A stretch of 64,000 nucleotides of DNA from positions 62,001 to 126,000 of the forward strand of contig JAXDKS010000047.1 of assembly GCA_034666985.1 (NCBI GenBank). The letters are read 5' to 3'. The position numbers and the translations under genes are program-made. The notes under the pieces were generated by a model. That model saw only the letters and a list, made by a program, of their open reading frames with translations. It searched no databases and was not told the DNA's origin. Of the stretch, positions 41,120 through 50,805 are shown in pieces. Every line of letters begins with the position of its first letter. Position 1 is the first letter of the stretch. This DNA is from DATARR01 sp034666985. GTDB lineage: Bacteria; Acidobacteriota; Thermoanaerobaculia; Multivoradales; UBA5704.

Positions 41120-43426
41120 CTAGAACAGGAGCGCGTAACCGATCTTCAGGAAGAAGGTCCGGTCGGTCTGCGTGAGGGGTATTCCGAACCTCCCGAGCTG
41201 CGTGTTGGTGTAGCCCGTGAACAGCACGGTCTGCGGGTTGATCTTGTAGGAGAAGAGGAACTGCCCGAAGAGGTCCCGCCGCCGGCTGCCGACGGGGAAC
41301 AGGTAGAGTGACGGATCGCGTTCGATGTCCTGGTACTGAACGATGGCGCGCACGAACGTACGGACGTTGAACTGGTAGACGATGCGCGTCTGCGCGAGCC
41401 GGGCATCGAAGAGCTGGCCGTCCGCCACCCACAGCCGCGCGTCCTGGTACGAGGCGTTGACGTTGAGGTGCTGGCCCAGGCGGATGCCAATCGAGGGGAG
41501 CCAGGTCACCGACCGCGCCGGCCGGGAGTTGTCGAAGTCGATGTCGTCCCCGAACTGAGCGGAGAGGCCGAGCCTGAGCCCACCCGTCGGCGTGATCGCG
41601 AAGTTGAACACCTGCTGGTCCAGATCGAAAGTGGTGCCGTCGAAGAAAGTCTTGTTGTGCAGGTAGTGGACGTCGAGGGCAGACTGCAAGGCACCCGTGT
41701 AGGAGGCGAACAGCTCGGCGCTCTGATCCGTCAGCAGCCCCTGGTGGTTTTCGGTGCGCAGCGCATGGAAGCCGACGCTCGTCTGGGCATACCAGGACTC
41801 TTTGTCGCCGTAGAAAAAGCGCTCGAACTGCCCTTCCGCGGTCCTGACGTCGACCCGTGGGATGAAACCGCTGTCAGCCCTGAAATCGGGTCCCAGGTCC
41901 TGATAGAAGATGAATCCCTTCCAATTCTGGGCGAAGTGGTCGTACTGAAGGTGGTAGGCGTCGTCGTCGAAGGAGTCGAGCGGCTGCTGAGCGCTCTGCG
42001 CGATCGCCAGCGGATACCGGGTGTCCGACCTCAGGTACTGGACACGGATGGTGTCCGAAGGGGTGAAGCGGAAAAAGCCGTCGAGACCCGCCATCCGGTT
42101 GTGATAGTCGTCCCCCTTGCCTTCGCGGTCGGTGTAGAGCACGCCCAGTGCGGATCGCTCCCCCACGTCACGGCGGAAGCGGAAGGCGGCGCTGTCCACG
42201 TCGTCGTCGAGGGAGGCGACGCCCGATGACTGATTGGACGGGATGATGAAGTTGTTGATCCGATCCTCGGCAAGGAAAAGCCCGAGCGAATTCTTGCCCT
42301 CCTTGGCGTCGACCTTGGCCCCCCATCTCGGCTCAGCCACCGTGCGGGTGAAGACCGCTTGCAGCGGGGTGATGAAGAGGTCGGCCCCCTCCAGGAAGAA
42401 GGGACGCTTTTCGGGGAAGAAGAGGGCAAAGCGGGTGTTGATCGCAAGTTGGGCCACGTCCGCCTCGACCTGCGAGAAGTCGGGGTTGATGGCGGCGCTC
42501 AGCGTCACGTTGGGGGTGACTCCCCAGCGCGCGGTGAGCCCCGGATCGACCTTGGACTTGTCCTTCTGGAGATGGCCGTTGGGGAAGGCGTCAAGGGTGT
42601 CGCTGCGCAGGCCGGTCAGCGTCGGATCGAGCTCCAGGTTGCGGCCCGGCGCCATCCCCTGGAAACCGCTGATCTTGTTCTCCTGACAGAGGATGCAGTC
42701 CTTGGCCCGGTCGGTGTAACGCGAGGTGATGCGGTGGCGGACGCTGCGCGGATAGCTGCGGAAGAGGTCGAACCCCCAGGTCTGGGGGCCCGTGGTGCGC
42801 GGGAAGCGGAGCTGGCGCAACGGGATGGCGATCTCCGCCTCCCAGCCGTCGGCGGTGATCCGGCTGGCAGCGTTCCAGATCGCATCCCAGGAGAAGTCCT
42901 CTGCCCCGTTGGCCTCGCTGAACGTGCCGTCCACCTGCACCCCGCGCGGATTGACACGGAACTGGAAGGCGTGCCGCTCGTCGTTGAAGGTGTCGACGCT
43001 GAAGCCGACGTGGTCGTCCTGGAGGAACGGGCCCAACGCGTCGCGGTCCATCAGATGGGCGCGGATCGCCTTGGGATTCGGATCGTGGCAACGGAACCCG
43101 ACGTAAAGATTGTCGCCGTCGTAGGTCACCAGGGCCTCGGTCTTGACCGGCGGCGTCGCGTTGTCGCCAGGGAACCATTCATAGGGCAGGTCGACCACCG
43201 TCGCCGTCTTCCAGACGTCGTCGTCAAGCGCGCCGTCGATCCGGACCGGCGTGGCGGCGCGCATGACCTGGAACTGGCGCAGAGGGGGCGCCGCCACCGG
43301 TGGCGCAACCGGGCTTGCGGGCAGCGCCTGCTGTGGCTGTTGCGCCAGGGCGCTCCCGGCAAGAGTGGCGGCAAGCCATCCTGCAGCCAGGAGACCGGTT
43401 CGAGCTCTCGCGGTCAAGTCTCTCAT
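41120..43426 (-). CDS. DUF5916 outer-membrane protein with CBM9-like domain
   Basis: A 768-residue exported protein. A signal peptide (LLAAGWLAATLAGSALA) precedes a carbohydrate-binding-family-9-like beta-sandwich (PVRIDGALDDDVWKTATVV; LYVGFRCHDP; DHVGFSVDTFND), then the DUF5916 beta-barrel with alternating amphipathic strands (INPDFSQVEAD, RFALFFPEKRPFFLEGADLF). It ends in GYALLF with the C-terminal Phe expected of outer-membrane barrels. It is probably an outer-membrane pore or receptor. It is the last gene of the NRPS operon, 31 bp after the exporter gene, so it may carry the product across the outer membrane; that role is inferred from position only. The ATG at 43426 has GGAGAAGAG upstream; the longer open frame is Arg-rich noise. 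Confidence 0.85.
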   Translation of the reverse strand: MRDLTARARTGLLAAGWLAATLAGSALAQQPQQALPASPVAPPVAAPPLRQFQVMRAATPVRIDGALDDDVWKTATVVDLPYEWFPGDNATPPVKTEALVTYDGDNLYVGFRCHDPNPKAIRAHLMDRDALGPFLQDDHVGFSVDTFNDERHAFQFRVNPRGVQVDGTFSEANGAEDFSWDAIWNAASRITADGWEAEIAIPLRQLRFPRTTGPQTWGFDLFRSYPRSVRHRITSRYTDRAKDCILCQENKISGFQGMAPGRNLELDPTLTGLRSDTLDAFPNGHLQKDKSKVDPGLTARWGVTPNVTLSAAINPDFSQVEADVAQLAINTRFALFFPEKRPFFLEGADLFITPLQAVFTRTVAEPRWGAKVDAKEGKNSLGLFLAEDRINNFIIPSNQSSGVASLDDDVDSAAFRFRRDVGERSALGVLYTDREGKGDDYHNRMAGLDGFFRFTPSDTIRVQYLRSDTRYPLAIAQSAQQPLDSFDDDAYHLQYDHFAQNWKGFIFYQDLGPDFRADSGFIPRVDVRTAEGQFERFFYGDKESWYAQTSVGFHALRTENHQGLLTDQSAELFASYTGALQSALDVHYLHNKTFFDGTTFDLDQQVFNFAITPTGGLRLGLSAQFGDDIDFDNSRPARSVTWLPSIGIRLGQHLNVNASYQDARLWVADGQLFDARLAQTRIVYQFNVRTFVRAIVQYQDIERDPSLYLFPVGSRRRDLFGQFLFSYKINPQTVLFTGYTNTQLGRFGIPLTQTDRTFFLKIGYALLF

Positions 43427-43457
43427 CAGCGGCTCTTCTCCAAAAGAAAGTAGGTGA

Positions 43458-44846
43458 TCAGGCTTGCGCCGGGGTCTCGGCCGGGGCCTCTGCCGGTGCC
43501 TCCTCCGGGGGAGGCGGCGCGGGAGCGGCTTGACGCTTCGGCGCATCCGGCAGCTCGGTCTCGACGTTGCGCACCCGCGGGTTGAGGAAACCCCAGAGAG
43601 CGGCCAGCCCCGGGATCAAGGCGAAGGTCAGGTACATGAGACCGATGCCACGCCCCGGCCCCACGCCCACCACCCTGCCGACGCTGTTGGCCAGCGCGCC
43701 GCCCGGCATCAGCAGGGGATTGAAGACCTTGTCGGCCAGAGGACCGGCGCTGAAGTCGCCGAGGGGAGTGGTGAACTGGGCGATCACGCGGCGCATGGAG
43801 AACACCCGTCCTTGGACGTCGGCAGGGGTCTTGGTCTGCCAGATCGCCGTGCTGCAACTGTTCTGGATGGGCAAGATGATATACCAGATCAGCACTCCCG
43901 CCCCGACCAGGAGGAGCGACGGCTTGAGCCCCACCATCACGAAGCAGATGGAGTACACCAGCCCGGCGCCCAGCACGACGTAGATCTTTTTCTTGGGGCC
44001 GCCGGTCGCGGCCATGATGCCGCCGCCGACGAGCATGCCCACGCCGACCAGCGACATGATGGTGCCCACCGCCGCCCGTGAGCCGGTGAAGCCCAGCACC
44101 ATGGGCATGGTCGCCACCCCGCAGACGCAGACGGCGAAGTTCACCACGGCGAAGAAGAGGAGCAGGTTGAACAGGCCGGGGCGCTCGCGGATGAACGTCC
44201 ACCCGAAGGCGGCCTCCTTCCAGATGGAGCCCTTGGCTCTGCGGCCCTCGGCGCTGACCTCGGGGCGCGGGATGCGGATGAAGAGCAGCGTCGTGGCGGC
44301 GAACAGGAAGGTGGAGAAATCGATCAGCAGCACGCCCCAGATGTCGACCAGGGTCAGCAGCAGGCCCGAGAGCGCCGGCGCCGCGATGGTGGTGGCCGCC
44401 CCGGCGAACTCCAGCATGCCGTTGACGCGGGCGAACTGCTTGCGATCGACCAGCATGGTGATGGCCGAGATGTAGGCCGGCCACTGGAACGTGCCCAGGA
44501 TCGAGTTGAAGACGACGCCGATGTAGATGTGCCAGATCTGCAGCTCGCCTTTCCAGAGCAGATAGGCATAGGTCAAGGTGACCAGCGCCGGCCCGAGGTC
44601 GGACAGCAGCATCACCATGCGGCGGTCCCAACGGTCCACAAAGGCGCCCGCGAAGGGGGCGACCAGCACTCCGGGGAGGCTGGCACAGACGATGATCGTC
44701 GTGTACTGGGTGACGGAATGCGACCGCTCCAGCGCCCAGATGCCGAGGGCGAAGCTGGTGAGCCCGGAGCCGAGCACCGAGACGAGCTGTCCGATCCAGA
44801 TCAGGCTGAAGGCCTTCATTCCCTCTGCTGGTTGATGCTCTGACAT
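43458..44846 (-). CDS. MFS transporter (NRPS-associated exporter)
   Basis: A 462-residue major facilitator with about 12 membrane helices. It has the MFS loop signature after helix 2 (GAFVDRWDRRMVML) and a MacB/EntS-like N-terminus (FSLIWIGQLVSVLGSGLTSFALG), the subgroup that exports siderophores and peptides. A cytoplasmic Pro/Ala/Glu-rich tail ends the protein. The ATG at 44846 has GAGGAGAGG directly upstream. It lies 29 bp after the methyltransferase gene in the peptide operon and is the likely inner-membrane exporter of the product. Confidence 0.9.
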   Translation of the reverse strand: MSEHQPAEGMKAFSLIWIGQLVSVLGSGLTSFALGIWALERSHSVTQYTTIIVCASLPGVLVAPFAGAFVDRWDRRMVMLLSDLGPALVTLTYAYLLWKGELQIWHIYIGVVFNSILGTFQWPAYISAITMLVDRKQFARVNGMLEFAGAATTIAAPALSGLLLTLVDIWGVLLIDFSTFLFAATTLLFIRIPRPEVSAEGRRAKGSIWKEAAFGWTFIRERPGLFNLLLFFAVVNFAVCVCGVATMPMVLGFTGSRAAVGTIMSLVGVGMLVGGGIMAATGGPKKKIYVVLGAGLVYSICFVMVGLKPSLLLVGAGVLIWYIILPIQNSCSTAIWQTKTPADVQGRVFSMRRVIAQFTTPLGDFSAGPLADKVFNPLLMPGGALANSVGRVVGVGPGRGIGLMYLTFALIPGLAALWGFLNPRVRNVETELPDAPKRQAAPAPPPPEEAPAEAPAETPAQA

Positions 44847-44875
44847 GTCCTCTCCTCGTCCGGGCCGTGCCCGGG

Positions 44876-46087
44876 TCAACGTCTCGGAGCGCCCTCCTCG
44901 GGCGATCCCGGACAAGTTTTCGTCGTGTGGCGGAGGAGCACGTCATAGGCGCCCCTCGCGCCGTCCTCCGCCCAGCGGATCTCGACCCGGTAGGGCAGGT
45001 CCCGTTCGAGACTCCAGAAATCTTCCGGCTCCACGCCGGGGGGATGAGCCCGGCGCAAGGCCGCCTGCAGGTCGCCGGCCGTCCGCAACGTCCCGTCTTC
45101 GCGCAGCAACCGGAGCGCCTCGACCTCGGCGGCCAGGCGCGCGTTGGGCACCCGGCGAACGCCGAGCACCGCGGGCGCCTCGGCGGCCAGCCGCCGGCGC
45201 AGCGCCGCCGGAGCCGCCTCGGGGTCGTCCCCCTCCAGCCAGCGCTCGGGCTCCGGCCCGGCAGCCGGTCCGCCAACGAGATGCAGGATGGCGTCGTAGC
45301 GGAACCGCGTCAGCTCGTTGCGGGCACGGCCCCGCTTGAGCTGGACCTCGACGCGGTCCACGCCCGGCAATTTCCCGGGTAGGGCGCCGGGCAGGGCGGC
45401 GAAGAGGGCCGGATCGAGCGCCAGCTCCCGCTCCTGCTCCACCGCCGTCCGCACCCGCTCGCGCAGCTCGTCGAGCGGCGTCGCGGCGTCGGCCTGCTGG
45501 AGCTGGACGGAGGCGTGAAACGCCGCGAGCAGGGGCAGGCTCCGCAGGTCGCCGAGGAAGATCCTGCCCCCGGGGGCCGCCGCGGCGACCGCTCCCGCCA
45601 GCACCCGCAGGAGGTAGTCGAGGCCGGGGAAATACTGCACGACCGAGTTGAGGACGACGAGGTCGAAGGCGGCCCCGTCGAGCCCCGTGAAGTCGTCGGC
45701 GGAGCGCTGCAGCAGGGTGACGTGCGACAGGCCCTCGGCGTCCAGACGGCCGCGCAAGTAGGCCAGGGCTTCCGGCGAGAAGTCGGTGGCGGTGACGGCG
45801 ATGACCGCGGTAGAGCGGCGGGCCACGCGCAGCAGCAGCATGCCGGTGCCGCAGCCGATCTCGAGCACGCGGCGCGGCGCCGGCTCGAGCAGCCGCTCGA
45901 CGGTGCGCTCCACCCACTCCTTCATCTCCGCCTCGCGGATCGGCAGGCCCGTGTAGCTGCTGGTCCAGCCGGCCAGGTGGAGCGCGGGGTCCCGCGGCGG
46001 TCCGCTGTGCCCGTAGACGTCGCTCCACAGGGCTCGCCAGCGCTGCAGGTGCTCTTTTTCCACGACGTTTTCCACGATGGTTTCCAT
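44876..46087 (-). CDS. SAM-dependent methyltransferase, free-standing relative of NRPS-embedded MT domains
   Basis: A 403-residue class I methyltransferase. Motif I is VLEIGCGTGMLLLRVA, with VTATDFSPEAL and FDLVVLNSVVQYFPG as later motifs. The rest matches the MT domains normally inserted in NRPS adenylation domains: RGRARNELTRFRYDAIL and a final EIRWAEDGARGAYDVLLRH segment. It is therefore a tailoring N- or C-methyltransferase for the peptide, encoded as its own protein. The ATG at 46087 is 15 bp from the NRPS stop, whose TAG forms part of an AGGAG ribosome site. The substrate is unknown. Confidence 0.87.
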   Translation of the reverse strand: METIVENVVEKEHLQRWRALWSDVYGHSGPPRDPALHLAGWTSSYTGLPIREAEMKEWVERTVERLLEPAPRRVLEIGCGTGMLLLRVARRSTAVIAVTATDFSPEALAYLRGRLDAEGLSHVTLLQRSADDFTGLDGAAFDLVVLNSVVQYFPGLDYLLRVLAGAVAAAAPGGRIFLGDLRSLPLLAAFHASVQLQQADAATPLDELRERVRTAVEQERELALDPALFAALPGALPGKLPGVDRVEVQLKRGRARNELTRFRYDAILHLVGGPAAGPEPERWLEGDDPEAAPAALRRRLAAEAPAVLGVRRVPNARLAAEVEALRLLREDGTLRTAGDLQAALRRAHPPGVEPEDFWSLERDLPYRVEIRWAEDGARGAYDVLLRHTTKTCPGSPEEGAPRR

Positions 46088-46102
46088 CGGCGGTCTCGGC
46101 TC

Positions 46103-49100
46103 CTAGAGGCCGCGGGCCCTGTAGTCGTTGACGAACCAGCGCAGGACCTCGCCGCAACGCCGTGCCAAGGGCTGAATCGTCTCGGGTTTGTGGAGGTTCG
46201 TATTGTACTCCCACTTGAACAGGACCTTGTCCTGGATGACGAGGCCGCTGATCGCGAGCGGGCACATCCGCTTGGTGGTGAGGTCCTGATGATAGCCGCC
46301 GAAGTTCTCGATCTTCTTCAGGCATCCCAGCTCCTTGGAGTTGTCGGGGCCGAAGTAGTTGAAGAAGATCTGGGGCTCCAGGGCCTTGGCCAGGTGGCCG
46401 GCGACGTCGGGGTCCCGGCTCAGGTAGCGCAGGATGCCGTAGCCGGTGCCGCCGTGGGGCACGCGGCGGAGCTGGCGGTTGAGCTCGCGGGCGCTCTCGA
46501 CGAGGTCGGGGTTCGGCCCCATGTCGAGGAGCACCGGATAGATGGTGTTGAACCAGCCGATGGTGCGCGTCAGGTCCATGTCGTCGTACAGCGCTTCGCG
46601 GCCGTGTCCGAGCAGCAGGATGGGCAGCGAGCGCGAGCCGATCCAGCCCTCGAAGGCCGAGAGGATCGCCGTCGTCAGCAGGGCGTCGATCTGGACGCCG
46701 TGGAAGCGCGGCACCTTCTGCAGCAGCACGGTGCTCTCCTCGAGGTCCAGCTCCACCCGCTCGATCCCCACCGAGATCCAGTCGTTGGGCCCGAGCTCGT
46801 GGTCCATGGGGAAGCGCGGCGGGTTGAGGGGCGCCTGGGCCAGCCAGTAGTCCCTCTCCTGCTGCGGCATGCCGCCGGGCCTGGCGCGCTCGGCCAGCCT
46901 TTCGGCCCACTGCTTCGCCGATGTCGTCTTGCGCGGCACGGCGATGGGCTGGCCGGCCGCGAGCTGGCGGTAGGCCGTGTCGACGTCGTCGAGCAGGACC
47001 TGCCAGGAGCCCACGTCCGCGGCCATGAAGTGGGCGGTCATGAACAGGTAGTGCACCTTGCCGGGCTCGAAGCCGAAGGTCATCGTCCGCACCAGGTTGC
47101 CTTCATCCATCCGGCAACTGACGACCAGTTGGCCCGCGGCGTCGGACAGCATCTGGTTCCACTGCGCCCTGGGGACGCCGGAGAGGTCGGCGTGCAGCAG
47201 GTTGACGGGCACGCCCGGCGGATCGATGGTGAGCTCTGGCGCGGCGGGCCCGGCGGTCATCCTCACCCGCAGGTTGTCGTGGTGCAGCATGACGTGCTCG
47301 AGAGCCTTCCTGAGCACCGCGAGGTCGAGCTCGCAGTCCTTCGGCGCGAGCAGCGTGCCGATGCTGTGGAAGTCCGGGTTGGCATGGCCCAGGTCGAGGA
47401 AGTGGAGCTCCGCCGGAGTGAAGAGCTTCGGCCCGGTGACGATCCCCTGCTCGGCCAGGATCTCGGTGGTGCCGGCGACCGCCGCCAGCTCCGCGACCGT
47501 GCGGTGCTGGAAGGCCTGCTTGGTGGTGATCCCCAGCGCCGCCTTGTTGGCCTTGGTGACGACGCGGATGACCTGCAGCGAGTCGCCGCCGAGCTCGAAG
47601 AAGTCGTCGTTGACGCCCACCCGCTCGAGGCCGAGCAGCTCCTGCCAGAGAGCGCAGAAGAAGCGCTCCTTGTCGTCGCGCGGGGCCACGTACTCGCGCG
47701 CGGCGGTCGCCTTGTCCGGCGCCGGCAGGGCCCGGCGGTCCACCTTGCCGTTGGGCGTCAGCGGCAGGGCCGGGAGGAAGGTGAAGAGGGCGGGGATCAT
47801 GTACTCCGGCAGCTTCTCCTTGAGCCAGGCGCGCAGGTCGGTGACGCTCGGCGGCGGCGGTTGATTGCCAGTCGGGCCGGCAGCGCCGGCGGCGGTGACC
47901 AGGTAGGCCGCCAGCTTCTTGTTGCCCGGCGTGTCCTCGCGCGCCGTGACCACGGCCTGAGCCACGGCGGGGTGCGCTCCGAGGGCGGCCTCGACGTCGC
48001 CCAGCTCGATGCGGAAGCCCCGCACCTTGACCTGGTGGTCGATGCGGCCGAGGAACTCGACGCGGCCGTCGGGGAGGTGGCGGGCCAGGTCGCCCGTCCG
48101 GTACAGGCGCGCTCCCGGCTCGCCCCGCAGCCCGGCGAAGGGGTGGGGAATGAACCTCTCGGCCGTCAGGTCGGGCCGGCCGCGGTAGCCGCGCGCGAGG
48201 CCATCGCCGCCGATCAGCAGCTCGCCCGGGACGCCGACCGGCACCGGCTTCAGGCGGCGCGACAGCAGGTAGACCTCGGTGTTGTCGAGCGGCCGGCCGA
48301 TGGTGAGCGGCCCCGCGGGTGCCACCCGGTCGAGGGTCGACCAGATGGTGGCCTCGGTGGGTCCATAGACGTTCCACAGCGAGCTGCAGGCCCCCAGGAG
48401 CTGGTTGGCGAGGTCGCGCGGCAGCGCTTCGCCGCCGCAGAGGATCTTCAAGTCACGGCTGCCGGTCCACCCCGCGGCCAGCAACAGCCGCCAGGTGGCC
48501 GGGGTGGCCTGCATGGCGGTGACGCCGCAGCGCGCCATGAGCGCGGCGAGCTCCTCGCCGGCCTGGGCCGTCTCGCGGGAGGCCAGCACCAGGCGGGCGC
48601 CCACCACCAGCGGCAGGTACAGCTCGAGGCCGGCGATGTCGAAGGAGAGGGTGGTGACGGCGAGCAGGGTGTCGGCGCTGGTCAGGCCCGGCTGCTTGCT
48701 CATCGAGCTCAGGAAGTTGACCACGGCCGCATGCGGGATCTGCACGCCCTTGGGCCGGCCGGTCGAGCCGGAGGTGTAGATCACGTACGCCACGTTCTGC
48801 GGCTCTACTCCGCTTTCGACGGGATCGGCGCTCTCGGCCGCGATGAGCGCGGCGTCGCGGTCGACCGCCACGGCGCGCACCCCGCTCGCCGGCAGGCGCG
48901 CCAGGAGCCGCTCCTGGGTGAGCAGCACCGGCGCTCGCGACTCCTCCAGCATGTAGGTGAGCCGCTCCTGCGGGTACTCCGGGTCGAGCGGCACGTAGGC
49001 GCCTCCCGCCTTGAGCACCGCGAGCACCCCTACCAGCATGTCGAGCGACCGCTCCAGCGCCAGGCCGACCAGGGTCTCGGCGTCCACCTGGAGCCGGCGC

Positions 49101-50749
49101 AGATGGCGCGCCAGGCGGTTGGCGCGGGCGTCCAGCTCGCCGTAGGTCAGGCGGCTGCCCTCGAATTCGACCGCGATCGCCTCGGGCGCCTGCCGCACCC
49201 GCTGCTCGATCCAGCCATGGAGCGTGACGGCGGGCACCTCGGCCGCCGTGGCGTTCCAGTCGAAAAGCACCTGACGCTGCTCGTCCTCGGAGAGCAGCGG
49301 CAGCTCTGACAGGCGCGTCCCGGGCCGGGCGACCGCCGTCTCGAGCACCCGCCGGTAGTGAGCGATCAGGCGCTCCAGGGTGGCAGCGTCGAAGAGGTCG
49401 GTGTTGTATTCGATGAAGCCGTCGACGCCGGCCGGCGTCTCCGTCAGGTAGAGGGTCATCTCCATCTTGGAGGTGCGGCTGTCGATCGCCACCGGCCGCA
49501 GCTTGAGGCCCGGGAGGTCCATCGCCTCGCCCGGCGCGTTGAGCAGGATCAGCATCACCTGGAACAGCGGCGTCCGCGCCAGGTCGCGGGGCGGATTGAG
49601 CTCTTCGACCAATTTCTCGAAGGGGAGGTCCTGATGGGCGTAGGCGTCGAGCGACACCTCGCGCTCGCGGCCCAGCAGCTCGCGCAACGTCGGGTCTCCC
49701 GACAGGTCGGTGCGCAGCGCCAGGCTGTTGGCGAAGAAGCCGATCAGCCCCTCGATCTCCGGCCGGCGGCGGTTGGCGATCAGCGTGCCGATGGCGACGT
49801 CCTCCTGCGTGGTCCAGTGGTGCAGGAGGGCCTTGAGCGCCGCCGTCAGCACGATGAAGAGGGTCGAGCCCTCGCGCTGGGCGAAGCTCTTGAGGTCCTG
49901 CCCCAGGCGGCTGCCGAGCTCCAGCGCCAGCGCGGCACCGTCGTGGGTGCGCACCGCCGGGCGCGGCCGGTCGGTGGGCAGCTCGAGCGGCGGCACGGAG
50001 GCCAGTTGGCGGCGCCAGTAGGCCACCTGCCGCGCCAGGACCTCACCCGTCAGCCAGTCCCGCTGCCAGACGGCGAAGTCGAGATACTGCACCGGCAGCT
50101 CGGGCAGCGGCGAGGGGAGACCGGCGGCGAAGGCGTCGTAGACGGCCGCCAGCTCGCGCGCGAAGATGCCCATCGACCAGCCGTCGTAGGCGATGTGGTG
50201 GACGTTGTGGTAGAGCAGGTGCTCGCTCTCGCCGGTGCGGTAGAGCCTGGCGCGCATCAGCGGTCCGAGCGCCAGGTCGAACGGCTCCCGGGCGTCCGCC
50301 GCGGCCAGCCGCAGCGCCTCGTTCCAGGCCTCCGCCGGATCGTCGGCGCGCAGGCGCGCATCCACGTAGGGGACCTCCATGTCGACGACCTGGGCGATGA
50401 CCTGGGCCGGCTCCCCCTCGATCGAGCGGAACGTGGTGCGCAGCGTCTCGTGGCGGCGAACGATCTCGCGCAGGGCGCGCTGCATCACCTCCGGCGCGAG
50501 CTCGCCCTCGATGCGGTAGGCCTGGGGGATGTTGTACTCCGGGCTCTCCGGCTCGAACTGATTGAGGAACCACAGCCGTTTCTGGGCGAACGACAGCGGA
50601 TGGGTCTCGGCGGCACGGCTCTGGCGCGGGATGGGCGCCGAGTCGGGAGTGGGCTCTTTCTGCCGCTGCTTCTGCAACTGCTGGAAGAGCAGGGTCCGCT
50701 TCTCCAGCGGCAGCTCGGCGATGCGCTTGGCGATCTCGGTTTCCGTCAT
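46103..50749 (-). CDS. NRPS, one module: C-A(Gly)-PCP-E-like
   Basis: A 1548-residue synthetase, the last NRPS of the operon. The C domain spans about residues 48-470 (HHIAYDG near 183), the A domain about 490-985 (YTSGSTGRPKG near 655), the PCP has Ser1057 in GGDSL, and an epimerase-like domain spans about 1090-1545. The hand-read specificity code is D-I-L-Q-L-G-V-I-W-K, close to known glycine codes. The PCP motif GGDSL rather than GGHSL is typical before epimerases, and the terminal domain has epimerase hallmarks (TIGWFNTIYPV, PHGGTGYGILRYL, NYFG). Its HHxxxDG motif reads HFMAADV (1240-1246), so the second His is missing and epimerisation is unlikely. There is no thioesterase. The ATG at 50749 is in MTETEIAKRIAELP; the frame is open far upstream by GC bias. 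Confidence 0.93.
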   Translation of the reverse strand: MTETEIAKRIAELPLEKRTLLFQQLQKQRQKEPTPDSAPIPRQSRAAETHPLSFAQKRLWFLNQFEPESPEYNIPQAYRIEGELAPEVMQRALREIVRRHETLRTTFRSIEGEPAQVIAQVVDMEVPYVDARLRADDPAEAWNEALRLAAADAREPFDLALGPLMRARLYRTGESEHLLYHNVHHIAYDGWSMGIFARELAAVYDAFAAGLPSPLPELPVQYLDFAVWQRDWLTGEVLARQVAYWRRQLASVPPLELPTDRPRPAVRTHDGAALALELGSRLGQDLKSFAQREGSTLFIVLTAALKALLHHWTTQEDVAIGTLIANRRRPEIEGLIGFFANSLALRTDLSGDPTLRELLGREREVSLDAYAHQDLPFEKLVEELNPPRDLARTPLFQVMLILLNAPGEAMDLPGLKLRPVAIDSRTSKMEMTLYLTETPAGVDGFIEYNTDLFDAATLERLIAHYRRVLETAVARPGTRLSELPLLSEDEQRQVLFDWNATAAEVPAVTLHGWIEQRVRQAPEAIAVEFEGSRLTYGELDARANRLARHLRRLQVDAETLVGLALERSLDMLVGVLAVLKAGGAYVPLDPEYPQERLTYMLEESRAPVLLTQERLLARLPASGVRAVAVDRDAALIAAESADPVESGVEPQNVAYVIYTSGSTGRPKGVQIPHAAVVNFLSSMSKQPGLTSADTLLAVTTLSFDIAGLELYLPLVVGARLVLASRETAQAGEELAALMARCGVTAMQATPATWRLLLAAGWTGSRDLKILCGGEALPRDLANQLLGACSSLWNVYGPTEATIWSTLDRVAPAGPLTIGRPLDNTEVYLLSRRLKPVPVGVPGELLIGGDGLARGYRGRPDLTAERFIPHPFAGLRGEPGARLYRTGDLARHLPDGRVEFLGRIDHQVKVRGFRIELGDVEAALGAHPAVAQAVVTAREDTPGNKKLAAYLVTAAGAAGPTGNQPPPPSVTDLRAWLKEKLPEYMIPALFTFLPALPLTPNGKVDRRALPAPDKATAAREYVAPRDDKERFFCALWQELLGLERVGVNDDFFELGGDSLQVIRVVTKANKAALGITTKQAFQHRTVAELAAVAGTTEILAEQGIVTGPKLFTPAELHFLDLGHANPDFHSIGTLLAPKDCELDLAVLRKALEHVMLHHDNLRVRMTAGPAAPELTIDPPGVPVNLLHADLSGVPRAQWNQMLSDAAGQLVVSCRMDEGNLVRTMTFGFEPGKVHYLFMTAHFMAADVGSWQVLLDDVDTAYRQLAAGQPIAVPRKTTSAKQWAERLAERARPGGMPQQERDYWLAQAPLNPPRFPMDHELGPNDWISVGIERVELDLEESTVLLQKVPRFHGVQIDALLTTAILSAFEGWIGSRSLPILLLGHGREALYDDMDLTRTIGWFNTIYPVLLDMGPNPDLVESARELNRQLRRVPHGGTGYGILRYLSRDPDVAGHLAKALEPQIFFNYFGPDNSKELGCLKKIENFGGYHQDLTTKRMCPLAISGLVIQDKVLFKWEYNTNLHKPETIQPLARRCGEVLRWFVNDYRARGL

Positions 50750-50768
50750 CTCAATCTCTCTCAATCTT

Positions 50769-50804
50769 CTGGTGTTCGGGCTGGTGTTCGGGCTGGCGTT
50801 CGGG
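50769..50804. repeat. Three 12-bp direct repeats between two NRPS genes
   Basis: The unit CTGGTGTTCGGG occurs at 50769 and 50781 and, with one change, at 50793. It fills the 56-bp gap between the two NRPS genes. In the frame of the downstream NRPS it reads as SPNAS-PNTS-PNT before the ATG. It may be a slippage product in the leader of the last NRPS. Confidence 0.9.
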
Positions 50805-50805
50805 C

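Noticed and set aside
41012..41311. C-terminal continuation of the hsdM frame
   Set aside because: It is antisense to the end of the DUF5916 gene and has no resemblance to HsdM beyond codon 103.
45515..49309. 1264-codon plus-strand open frame
   Set aside because: It is antisense to the NRPS and methyltransferase genes; no motif, biased composition.
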